Below are positions 48,644-56,436 of a stretch of DNA of 64,000 bases, piece by piece. Source of the DNA: Streptomyces scopuliridis RB72 (GTDB lineage: Bacteria; Actinomycetota; Actinomycetes; Streptomycetales; Streptomycetaceae); contig NZ_JOEI01000024.1 in the NCBI RefSeq assembly GCF_000718095.1, positions 26,145 through 90,144 of the forward strand, written 5' to 3'. Position numbers and translations under genes: made by a program. Within the stretch, counting starts at the first letter, position 1. The number at the start of each line of letters is the position of its first letter. A model generated the notes under the pieces. That model saw nothing but the letters and a program-made list of their open reading frames with translations, was not told the DNA's origin and did no database searches.

Positions 48644-49038
48644 GCCATGAGGGGACGCTTGTCCTCGACAGTGAGGGGCTCTCCAAGCTGCTGAGCGATG
48701 ACGAGGCGGTGGTGGCCTTGGTCGCGGAGGCACGGTCCAGGGGCATGGAGGTGGTGATCTGTGCGCTCACCATCATTGAGGCCGTGCATGCGCGTACGAA
48801 CAAGTCCCGGCTGCACTGGGTGCTGTCCGGCCTGCGTGTCGTTCCGGTAGGGGACGAGGAGGCGAAGGCGGCCTCGGCGCTGTTGATGGAGGCCGGGCTG
48901 CATGGTCATAAGCACGCCATCGACGCAGCTGTGGCCGAGGCGGCCCTTCGTCAGCAGCGTCCCGTCGTCATGCTCACCTCTGACATTGACGACATGACCA
49001 AGCTCTGCGGTGGCCGGGTTCGTCTTGTCGCTGTTTGA
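48625..49038 (+). CDS. PIN-domain toxin (VapC-like ribonuclease)
   Basis: 137 residues, GTG start behind GAGGAGG. Acidic catalytic set: D15 in LVLDSEGLSKLL, E in LTIIEAVH, D in AIDAAVAEAA and D in LTSDIDDM, the usual order for PIN nucleases. Overlap with the antitoxin gene is typical of a toxin-antitoxin operon. Target RNA unknown; the pair may only stabilise this accessory region. Confidence 0.8.
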   Translation: MARRKLSHEGTLVLDSEGLSKLLSDDEAVVALVAEARSRGMEVVICALTIIEAVHARTNKSRLHWVLSGLRVVPVGDEEAKAASALLMEAGLHGHKHAIDAAVAEAALRQQRPVVMLTSDIDDMTKLCGGRVRLVAV

Positions 49039-49062
49039 GCGGGCCTGGCGCTGTGAGGGAAG

Positions 49063-49285
49063 CTGTCCGGTCTGCGCTTTGTCCCCCGTGGGGGATGAGG
49101 GAGCCAAGGCCGCCTCCGCTCTGCTGATAGAAGTCGGGCTGCGCGGTCACAAGTACGCCATCGACGCGGCCGTGGCTGGTGGCCGCCTTGCGTCAGCAGC
49201 GACCAGTTGTCCTGCTGACGTCCGATATCGATGAAATGAGCAAGTTGTGCGGACGCCGGGGTCGGTTCGTTCCGTGTGATGCTGC
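49063..49285 (+). pseudogene. Decayed second copy of the PIN toxin 3' half
   Basis: The DNA resembles the 3' half of the intact toxin gene: CTGTCCGGTCTGCG, then GCCATCGACGCGGCCGTGGC, and GTCAGCAGCGACC. Translated pieces LIEVGLRGHKYAIDAAVA and ALRQQRPVVLLTSDIDEMSKL fall in two frames. An extra C near 49084 and an indel near 49180 break the frame. It starts about 25 bp after the intact toxin stop. The divergence is too high for a fresh duplication, so it is an old paralogue or a recombined second TA locus. Confidence 0.7.
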
Positions 49286-49448
49286 GGGGCCGTCGCTTAC
49301 GGTCTTCGCGATTCCCGGTCGGACTCGTGGTTCTCCCGGCAGGTCCGTACGGCGGCGCCGATCGCGCGAGAGCGACCAGCGGGGTCGCGGAGAGCCCAAG
49401 GTCAGCGTGATGGCCTCGCGAGAGTCGGACTGCTGCGGTCCTGGGCGG

Positions 49449-49727
49449 TCACGCTCGGGCCCTGGGCTCCCCCTCCGGGGCGGGCGGCGGTTCCTGCCCG
49501 TTCAGAGCCGCCATCAGCACGTCATTCGAGATCGCGTCTCCCTCGATACGTACGACTTTCCCAGTCTCGCTCTCGGAGACGGCCACCGTCACCGACCGCC
49601 GCCGGTCGCGCTGGAGCCAGACCTTCACGATCTGCGCGAACGCCGTGACGCCGCCCGCGCTGCTGAGAGTCGTACCCACTAGTGGGCGCATGCGGCCGGG
49701 GCAGCCGGATTGAGCGGGATCGGTCAC
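49449..49727 (-). CDS. EACC1-like effector-associated constant component, possibly truncated
   Basis: 92 residues. LVGTTLSSAGGVTAFAQIVK, VWLQRDRRRSVTVAVSESET and KVVRIEGDAISNDVLMAAL resemble effector-associated constant component 1, a small membrane-linked module of bacterial conflict systems (pattern: ALGSGGAVTALASVV, then WLRxRRxxVxxTVxxxxGR, then VxIDxxxV). The usual N-terminal beta strand block is absent and no effector (protease, NTPase, CHAT, TIR) gene is adjacent. It may be a leftover of a dismantled system. Family assignment is from pattern memory only. Confidence 0.55.
   Translation of the reverse strand: MTDPAQSGCPGRMRPLVGTTLSSAGGVTAFAQIVKVWLQRDRRRSVTVAVSESETGKVVRIEGDAISNDVLMAALNGQEPPPAPEGEPRARA
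49675..49686. repeat. CCCACTAGTGGG palindrome
   Basis: A 12-bp perfect palindrome at the 5' part of the EACC1-like gene. It shares TAGTGGG/CCCACTA with the inverted-repeat array at 48194-48226 on the other side of the toxin-antitoxin segment. Confidence 0.6.
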
Positions 49728-49737
49728 CTACGTCGTC

Positions 49738-49866
49738 ATGTGGCGGGCAGGTGGCACCGAGGACGGGATCTACTCCGTCCGCGCGGCCTCGTACCCGCGC
49801 GGGACCATCCTTGAGCCCGCCTGGCTCGGCGAGATGCTGACGGACTACTGGGCCAAGAAGGACTGA
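49738..49866 (+). CDS. Orphan 42-residue peptide or gene fragment
   Basis: MWRAGGTEDGIYSVRAASYP then RGTILEPAWLGEMLTDYWAK. The codon choice is GC-rich at third positions and the frame continues upstream to a stop at 49711 (VTYVV before the ATG). It looks like the C-terminal end of a longer protein cut off near the EACC1-like gene. No family recognised; could be chance. Confidence 0.35.
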   Translation: MWRAGGTEDGIYSVRAASYPRGTILEPAWLGEMLTDYWAKKD

Positions 49867-50032
49867 CGACTCAGATCATCGCTGCGCGTTCGGTCATAGT
49901 GTTCCCGGCTTTCTTCTCTCCGGTATTCGGGCAGGCGTCGGGTGGGTCGAAGGCGGACGGGGGGCTGCTCACGGTCGCCGGATCCGGCGCGGACTGTGCG
50001 CCGTGGGCCGGAGGCCGTGTGCGCGTGGTGGG

Positions 50033-50878
50033 TCAGATGACCGGGAGCGTGCCGCCATCGATCACATGCTCGGCACCGATGATGGAAGGCGCCCGGTCCG
50101 AGACGAGGAAGGCGATGAGTTCGGCGATTTCCGCGGTGGTCACCGGCCGGCCCAGAGGGATACCGCCCGGCACCATGGCGTGGGCGAACTGCCGCAGCAC
50201 GGTGGTCCGGTCGGAACCGGTGACAGCGGCGATCTGATCGGCGATCTCCTCGATGGCGGGCTTCTGGATGAAGCCCGGGGCCACCGTGTTGACGCGTACG
50301 CCGCTGGGCGCGACCTCGGTGGCCAGGCCCTTGCTGTAGGCGGTCAGGGCGGCCTTGGCCGCGGTCAGGGGGATGCTGTTCTGCGGGACGTCGTCCGGGC
50401 CCCCCAGTCGCACATCCGTCAGCGGCATACGGCGTTGGATCGTGGTGACGTGCAGGACCACGCCGCGGCCCGCCGCGACCATGTCCGGCACCAGAGCGCG
50501 GTCCAGACGCACGGCCGCCATCAGGGCGGTGTCCAGGATCTGGGCCCACTGACCGTCGTCGATGTCGGCGAACCCGCCCGCGGTCAGGCTCGCGCCCACG
50601 TTGTTGATCAGCACGTCTACGCCACCGAGGCGTTCACGGACCCGGGCCACGACCGTCTCGACACCTGCCGTGGTGGACAGGTCGGCCGCGACGAACAGCT
50701 CCGGGTCATGAAGATTGTCCGGTGTGGTCCGGGCTGTGGTCATCACCGTGGCGCCCGCCCGGGCCAGCCGCGCGACGATCTGCGCTCCCAGCCCCTGGGT
50801 GCCACCGGTGACCAGGACACGCCTGCCGTGGAGGGACTCGCCGGCTGCCCAGTCGTCCGAAGTCTTCGCCGCGGTCAT
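50033..50878 (-). CDS. Short-chain dehydrogenase/reductase
   Basis: 281 residues from ATG at 50878, which has GAGGAG seven bases upstream; an in-frame start 12 codons earlier has none. TGGTQGLGAQIVARLARAG, VDVLINNVGAS, a QRRMPLTD segment and the TAAKAALTAYSKG region, where the usual YxxxK reads T-A-A-K with Tyr absent at its normal position (IPLTAAKAALTAYS). The C-terminus GAEHVIDGGTLPVI is standard. Divergent from an AraC regulator that probably controls it. Confidence 0.8.
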   Translation of the reverse strand: MTAAKTSDDWAAGESLHGRRVLVTGGTQGLGAQIVARLARAGATVMTTARTTPDNLHDPELFVAADLSTTAGVETVVARVRERLGGVDVLINNVGASLTAGGFADIDDGQWAQILDTALMAAVRLDRALVPDMVAAGRGVVLHVTTIQRRMPLTDVRLGGPDDVPQNSIPLTAAKAALTAYSKGLATEVAPSGVRVNTVAPGFIQKPAIEEIADQIAAVTGSDRTTVLRQFAHAMVPGGIPLGRPVTTAEIAELIAFLVSDRAPSIIGAEHVIDGGTLPVI

Positions 50879-51042
50879 CAACCTGCTCCTCAGGTAGGGA
50901 AAGATCGTTCTCACTCACGAGTGTCGAGGACGGCCCTGAGACAGTGGATGCTCAGAACGCCCGGAAAGATGTCCGGTCGTCCCGAGGGTGGGTGTGAAGC
51001 GGGACAATCGCGCAAGGGTGCGTACCGCCGTAGGTTGGTCCG

Positions 51043-52017
51043 GTGGACATCGTGGGAGACGTCATCACCTCCATCCGGACGGGCACACCGATCGCACGGC
51101 GGGCCGCCCTGTACGGCCCGTGGGGCCTGCGGTTCGTCGGCGATCCCGGAGCCGGGTTCCACGTGGTCCTCCAGGGCACCGCCTGGATGCGGCCTTCCCA
51201 CGGCGGCAGTCCCGTGGAACTGGGCGCAGGCGATGTCGTCTTCGCCGCCAGCGGTGACGGCTACGCCCTGGCAGACCAGCCTGGAACTCCGCTGTCGGAT
51301 GTCTGCGTCACCGACCCGGCGGAGACCTGGCCCCTGACCGGCCCGCCACCCGGCGCCGAACCCTCCACACTCATGCTGTGCGGCATGTACACCCTGGACC
51401 GCGCCCGGCCCCACCCCCTCATCTCCCAACTGCCCCCGGTCATCCGTCTTCCCGCCCGTGCGGCGACCGGCGACCCGCTGCGCTCCGTCGTCGACCTGCT
51501 GGGCACCGAACTGGACCACAGCGGTCCGGGAACCAGCGCGGCGGTACCGGCCCTGCTGGACCTGCTGCTGATCTTCAGTCTGCGCACCTGGTACGACCGG
51601 CAGGCCGCACAGGGAGCCACAGGGTGGGCGCGGGCCCTCAAGGACCCGCCCGTCAGCACCGCCCTCCTGCGCATGCACGACTCACCGGCCTCGCCGTGGA
51701 CAGTGAGCTGCCTGGCCGGCGAAGCCGGACTGTCCCGCACCGCCTTCGCCCGCCGGTTCACCGAACTGATCGGCGAACCCCCACTGACGTACCTGACCCG
51801 CTGGCGCATGACCCTCGCCGCGCGCCTCCTCCGCGAAAGCGACCTCCCCCTCGCATCCGTCGCCACCCGAGTCGGCTACGGCTCCGAATACGCCTTCAGC
51901 AAAGCCTTCCGGCGCGCCCTCGGCCGCTCACCCGGAGCCCACCGGCGCGCCCACCGCACCAGCCCCACACACAACTCCTGCTCATCAGCGCCGGGCCAGG
52001 GGGCTCAAACAGACTGA
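51043..52017 (+). CDS. AraC family regulator with cupin_6 sensor domain
   Basis: 324 residues, GTG start. The N-terminal cupin (LRFVGDPGAGFHVVLQGTAW, GDVVFAASGDGYALAD) is of the cupin_6 type common in SDR-linked AraC regulators. Double HTH at about 225-300: WTVSCLAGEAGLSRTAFARR and PLASVATRVGYGSEYAFSKAF. The start is 164 bp from the divergent SDR gene, a standard regulator/target pair. Confidence 0.88.
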   Translation: MDIVGDVITSIRTGTPIARRAALYGPWGLRFVGDPGAGFHVVLQGTAWMRPSHGGSPVELGAGDVVFAASGDGYALADQPGTPLSDVCVTDPAETWPLTGPPPGAEPSTLMLCGMYTLDRARPHPLISQLPPVIRLPARAATGDPLRSVVDLLGTELDHSGPGTSAAVPALLDLLLIFSLRTWYDRQAAQGATGWARALKDPPVSTALLRMHDSPASPWTVSCLAGEAGLSRTAFARRFTELIGEPPLTYLTRWRMTLAARLLRESDLPLASVATRVGYGSEYAFSKAFRRALGRSPGAHRRAHRTSPTHNSCSSAPGQGAQTD

Positions 52018-52273
52018 TGGGCCATGGACCCGACCGCGCCCCTGCCCGGCTTCCTGCTCCACTCCGGTCTCGCTACGGCCGTCCCGCACCAGCGGAGCGC
52101 GGTGTCTCCGACCCCGCACTCGCCTGGCATCGGCGGAAGTTTCGCGGCGGTCCGGTTGGTCCCGGCGGGGTTCCCGCAGGCTGGCTCCCTGCCGTATGCC
52201 CGGCGGCCGGCGTCGGTCTTGCCGTCGCCGCCGACGGCTCACAAAAGGCCGATGGCCGGGCAGGTGGTGCTGG
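52018..52273. other. Spacer between convergent AraC and DeoR genes
   Basis: 256 bp. No frame with recognisable protein, no strong hairpin and no repeat worth naming. The base composition is like the flanks. Confidence 0.5.
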
Positions 52274-53035
52274 TCAGGCCACCACTATGGTTCCCCTGTT
52301 GCGGCTGATGGCAGTGTGCAGTTCTTGTGGGCAGTCCTGGTCTGTGAGCAGCGTGTCGAAGCCACTCAAATCGCAGACGCGGTGTGCGGCGGTGCGTCCG
52401 AACTTGCTGGAGTCGGCCAGTACGTAGCGGTGTGAGGCGTTGGTGAGCATGGCTCGCTTGGTCGCGACTTCGTCGAGGTGGAAGTCGGTGAGGCCGTAAG
52501 GGGCGATGCCGCCGGACCCCACGAACACGGCATCGGCCCGCAGGTTGCTGAAGAACTCGACCGCATGGGCGTTGGAGCAGGCCAGGTCACCTGCCCGGAG
52601 TCTCCCTCCGCTGACCAGAACCTCGACTCGGGGGCGGGTGCTGACTTCTGCGGCGACGAGCAGGGACGGTGTGGCGATGACGCCCGCATGGTCGGCGGGC
52701 AGGGCGCGGGCTACTTCGAGGGCGGTGGTGCCGACATCGATGATGATGGTCTGGCCGGGTTCGATGAATGTGGCCGCGACCTGGCCGATGGCCCGCTTCT
52801 CCTCGGCCATGGCACCGCTTCGTTCGCTGAAGGGTGCTTCTTCGCCGACCAGGGCTTCGGGACTGGTTGCGCCGCCGTGTACCCGGGTCAGTTCTCCCCG
52901 GCGTTCCAGTTGGGCGAGATCCCTGCGGACCGTCTCATGGGAGACGCCCAGCAGCGCGGTGAGATCGTCCGTGGTGACGAACTTGAACTGGGAGAGTTCT
53001 GCGACGATCCTGCGGTGCCGCTCAACGGGGAGCAC
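52274..53035 (-). CDS. DeoR/GlpR family transcriptional repressor
   Basis: 253 residues from GTG at 53035 with GAGGGGG upstream. The HTH FVTTDDLTALLGVSHETVRRD is at about 18-38, followed by LTRVHGGA, the DeoR signature. The sensor domain has IDVGTTALEVARAL, LVSGGRLRAGDL and FVGSGGI, the sugar-phosphate binding fold. DeoR proteins sense phosphorylated polyols or sugars. It is divergent from the APC/FGGY/oxidoreductase operon, and the kinase of that operon would make such a ligand. Confidence 0.9.
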   Translation of the reverse strand: MLPVERHRRIVAELSQFKFVTTDDLTALLGVSHETVRRDLAQLERRGELTRVHGGATSPEALVGEEAPFSERSGAMAEEKRAIGQVAATFIEPGQTIIIDVGTTALEVARALPADHAGVIATPSLLVAAEVSTRPRVEVLVSGGRLRAGDLACSNAHAVEFFSNLRADAVFVGSGGIAPYGLTDFHLDEVATKRAMLTNASHRYVLADSSKFGRTAAHRVCDLSGFDTLLTDQDCPQELHTAISRNRGTIVVA

Positions 53036-53464
53036 GGCACACCCCCTCGTGTGACTGTTCTTGTGGATCTGTGGCTGCATCGTAACGCCAGCGGCTGCCT
53101 TATGGCTCGTCCCTCCTGCCCCTCTGTGTCCGCCGCGAAGGGTGAGCGGTCATTCTCTGCAGGTCAACGGGATGTTACGGGTCGTTTCAGGCGAGTGGCG
53201 ACGGCGTGAAGTCTTGACGGCGCGCGGGCAACAGTCCACACTTCCAGAAATTCGCGGTCAAGAACCCATGGAAACAGTCAACGGTGGGCGTGCCCACCTC
53301 CCGGCTGCAGATCACGTGCACCAACGGATCCGCGCCGGGGCCAGGCAGATAACCTCCGACAAACCCCCGGCGGTCCTGGAAGTTGGCCCATCACTCTCTG
53401 GTCCATACCATCCGTTGGCCCCCCCGCTGTGTGGGCGGGCACCCTGAAAGCAGGGAAGCAAGTC
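53036..53464. promoter_or_regulatory. Divergent DeoR/permease promoter region
   Basis: 429 bp. TTGACG at 53214-53219 with CACACT 17 bases later is a weak promoter candidate for the permease operon. A frame of 59 codons (53269-53447, ATG) has no ribosome binding site and no known match, so I do not call it a gene. The long leader could hold regulatory RNA structure, but I identify no known riboswitch. Confidence 0.4.
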
Positions 53465-55006
53465 ATGGCACAAGCAGAAACCGGCCCTCAGGGGTCGAGA
53501 GCAGCCGGGCAGCCTGCCGCAGTGACCGAGGTCCGCCAGGAGATGGCGCGGGAACTGGGCTGGTATGCGTCGTTCTCCGTCGCGTTCGGGTTCGTGTCCA
53601 TTGCGACCGGCATCTTCACCACGTACGGCGCGGTGCTCGCCACCTCGGGGCCGCGCGGCATCTGGGCCTGGCCGATCTCGGTGATCGGTCAGCTGGCCAT
53701 CGCCCTTGTCTTCGGCGCCCTCGCAGCCCGCATTCCGATCAGCGGCTACTCCTATCAGTGGGTGTCGCGGATCGTCGGTCCCGTGTGGGGCTGGATCATG
53801 GGATGGATCTCGTTCGCGTTTCTCGGCGTGGTCGTGGTCGCAGTGGACTACACCATCGCTTCCACCATTCTCCCAGAGCTGTTCCGCTATGTCGGCACGA
53901 CACAGAACGCCTGGGTGATCACAGCCGGCGTGGTGCTGCTGCAGGCGCTGCTGGTGGCGATCTCTACGCGAACCACTCACCGGGTCAACAACGCGGCCGT
54001 GACCATGCAGCTCATCGGCATGATCGCCCTGACCGTCCTGCTGTTCGCGGTGGGCGCCTTCACCGGCAAGCTGGACTTCGCTCACCTCTTCGAGACCGGA
54101 ACCGTGCCGGCGAGTGGCTACTACGGGCTGGGCGGCGCCACCGAGGCAGGACCATTCGCCCTGGCGTTCCTGCTGGGCGCCTTCACGATCGTCGGCTTCG
54201 AGTCTGCGGCGAACCTGGCCGAGGAGACCAAGGATCCTGCCCGAGTCATCCCCAAGGCGATGGTCCAGGCGGTGCTCTCCCTGGGCGTGCTCGGCTTCCT
54301 GTTCCTGATCGCGGTCACTGCCGCAGCCGGCCGCATCGACGGCGTCAGCGCATCGGCCACCCCCGTAGCCACCGTCATCACCGCCGTACTCGGATCGGTC
54401 ATCGGCAAGATCCTGCTGGTTCTGGTCGTGATCTCGATCTTCTCCTGCGGGCTGGTAATCACCCTCAGCGGCACCCGCCTCGTCTACGCGATGTCCCGGG
54501 ATGAGCGCTTCCCCGGCTGGCGCCTGCTCAAGCGCATCGACCGGCGCACCGCGACGCCTCTGAACGCCACCATCTTCATGATGCTGATCGCGCAGATTAT
54601 TCTCGCGGTCTTCTCCCGCTCCACGGACGCCCTGTTCGAACTGTTCTCAGCTGCCACCCTGCTGCCCGCGGTCATCTACGCCGGCACCGTGGCGATGTAC
54701 GCGGCAAAGCGCCGCTCCCTGCCGCCGTCGAAAGGCTTCTCGCTGGGCCGCTGGGAGATCCCGGTCCTCGTCCTGGCCGCTGTGTGGCTGGTCTACGAAC
54801 TCCTGATCTTCCGGGATGCCTCCTTCAGTGCCCCCTGGATCTACGTGCTGGTGCTGTGCGGGATCGGTGCCGTCTACCTCGCAGTCCTGATCATCCGCCG
54901 CGGCCGTGACAGTCTGACGATGCCCGACATGGCTGATGTCGACCGTGCCCTGGACACCGCCGGGACGGCGCCGGTGGGGGCCGCAGCCGAAAGGACCTTC
55001 CAGTGA
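53465..55006 (+). CDS. APC superfamily amino acid/amine permease
   Basis: 513 residues from ATG at 53465 (AGGGAAG upstream). Twelve helices. The N-terminal GFVSIATGIFTTYG segment and the loop FESAANLAEETKDPARVIPKA are family hallmarks (the E-E-x-K/R-D-P motif). Substrates of the family are amino acids, GABA, polyamines and amino alcohols. It is the first gene of a four-gene operon; the kinase start overlaps its stop by 4 bases. Confidence 0.9.
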   Translation: MAQAETGPQGSRAAGQPAAVTEVRQEMARELGWYASFSVAFGFVSIATGIFTTYGAVLATSGPRGIWAWPISVIGQLAIALVFGALAARIPISGYSYQWVSRIVGPVWGWIMGWISFAFLGVVVVAVDYTIASTILPELFRYVGTTQNAWVITAGVVLLQALLVAISTRTTHRVNNAAVTMQLIGMIALTVLLFAVGAFTGKLDFAHLFETGTVPASGYYGLGGATEAGPFALAFLLGAFTIVGFESAANLAEETKDPARVIPKAMVQAVLSLGVLGFLFLIAVTAAAGRIDGVSASATPVATVITAVLGSVIGKILLVLVVISIFSCGLVITLSGTRLVYAMSRDERFPGWRLLKRIDRRTATPLNATIFMMLIAQIILAVFSRSTDALFELFSAATLLPAVIYAGTVAMYAAKRRSLPPSKGFSLGRWEIPVLVLAAVWLVYELLIFRDASFSAPWIYVLVLCGIGAVYLAVLIIRRGRDSLTMPDMADVDRALDTAGTAPVGAAAERTFQ

Positions 55007-56436
55007 CGGCGATCCTCGCCATCGACCAGGGCACCTCGGGCACCAAAGCCATCGTCGTCGACGCCGATGGGGGAACCGTCGCCATCGCCGAGGAGACCGT
55101 CCGCCCCACCTACCTGCCCGGTGGCGGTGTGGAACAGAACCCCCACGAGCTGCTCGACTCCGTCCTGACGGCCGGCCGTCGCGCGGTGAACATGGCCGGC
55201 CGCCCGATCGCCGCTGTGGCCCTGGCCAACCAGGGAGAGACCGTCCTGGCCTGGGACCCCGCTACCGGAACCCCCTTGTCCCCGGCCATCGTCTGGCAGG
55301 ACCGGCGCGCGGAGAGCATTTGTACCGAGCTGGCCGAGCACTCCGCCGCCATCGCCGAACGCACCGGGCTCGTCCTCGACCCGTACTTCTCCGCGCCCAA
55401 GATGGCCTGGCTGCGCCGACATCTCACCCGCGAAGGAGTGGTCACCACCACTGACACCTGGCTGGTGCACCACCTGACGGGAGAGTTCGTCACGGACGCC
55501 TCCACCGCCGGCCGTTCCCTCATCTTCGATCTGGACAGTGCCGCCTGGGACGGCGAACTCGCCGACTGGTTCGAGCTCGGCGCGGAACGCATGCCCCGCA
55601 TCGTCGCCTCCGACGAAATCGTGGGCACCACACGTGCCTTCGGTCAGGAGGTGCCGGTGGCCGGACTGATCGTCGACCAGCAGGCCGCCCTGGTCGCGGA
55701 GGCGTGCCTGGAACAGGGGACCGCCAAGTGCACGTACGGCACCGGCGCGTTCCTGTTGGCGAACACCGGCCCGGAGCCGGTACGTTCCAGCGCCGGCCTG
55801 ACGACGTCGGTGGCCTGGCAGGCTGACGGACAGACCCTGTACTGCGTGGACGGCCAGGTCTACACCGTTGCCTCCGCCGTGCGCTGGCTGCAGGACCTCG
55901 GCCTCGTCCAGTCCGCGACCGAGCTCGACCAGCTGGTCGCGGCAGACAGCGAAGGCGTACTGTGCGTGCCGGCCTTTGCCGGGCTCGCCGCCCCCTGGTG
56001 GACACCAAACGCCACCGCCTCCTTCACCGGCATGACGCTGGCGACCCGGCGCGAACACCTCATCCTTGCCTTGCTGCAGGGCATCGCAGCACAGGTCACC
56101 GAGCTGGCCGCCCTGGTGGGCCACGACCTCGGCCGTCCCCTGACACGGCTGCGAGCGGACGGCGGTCTGACCAACTCGGCCGCCCTCATGCAGGCCCAGG
56201 CCGATATTGCCCAGATCCCCATCGACATCTACCCCAGCGCGCACGCCACCCCTCTCGGCGCCGCCGCCCTCGCGCGCTGCGCGCTCGACCCGACGCTCAG
56301 TCTCAGAGAAGCCATCGGAGACTGGGAACCGAACACCGTATACGAACCCCGCTGGTCCGCTGACCGGGCCCAGGAATTCCGCATCACATGGGCACAAGCT
56401 GCCACAGCCTGTGCCGCCAAGGGAGACCGCTCATGA
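55003..56436 (+). CDS. FGGY family carbohydrate kinase (glycerol-kinase-like)
   Basis: 477 residues. D8-Q9-G10-T11-S12-G13-T14 phosphate-binding motif, WQDRRA for substrate contact, KCTYGTGAFLLAN and LRADGGLTNSAALMQAQADI in the C-terminal lobe. It is closest in feel to glycerol kinases but the conserved glycerol contacts WLxWKLTG are changed (LVHHLTGEFVTDAST). It should phosphorylate a small polyol or polyol-like amine brought in by the permease. ATGA overlap with the next gene. Confidence 0.88.
   Translation: MTAILAIDQGTSGTKAIVVDADGGTVAIAEETVRPTYLPGGGVEQNPHELLDSVLTAGRRAVNMAGRPIAAVALANQGETVLAWDPATGTPLSPAIVWQDRRAESICTELAEHSAAIAERTGLVLDPYFSAPKMAWLRRHLTREGVVTTTDTWLVHHLTGEFVTDASTAGRSLIFDLDSAAWDGELADWFELGAERMPRIVASDEIVGTTRAFGQEVPVAGLIVDQQAALVAEACLEQGTAKCTYGTGAFLLANTGPEPVRSSAGLTTSVAWQADGQTLYCVDGQVYTVASAVRWLQDLGLVQSATELDQLVAADSEGVLCVPAFAGLAAPWWTPNATASFTGMTLATRREHLILALLQGIAAQVTELAALVGHDLGRPLTRLRADGGLTNSAALMQAQADIAQIPIDIYPSAHATPLGAAALARCALDPTLSLREAIGDWEPNTVYEPRWSADRAQEFRITWAQAATACAAKGDRS

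Noticed and set aside
53269..53447. A 59-codon plus-strand frame before the APC permease
   Set aside because: No ribosome binding site and no recognisable family; treated as leader sequence.
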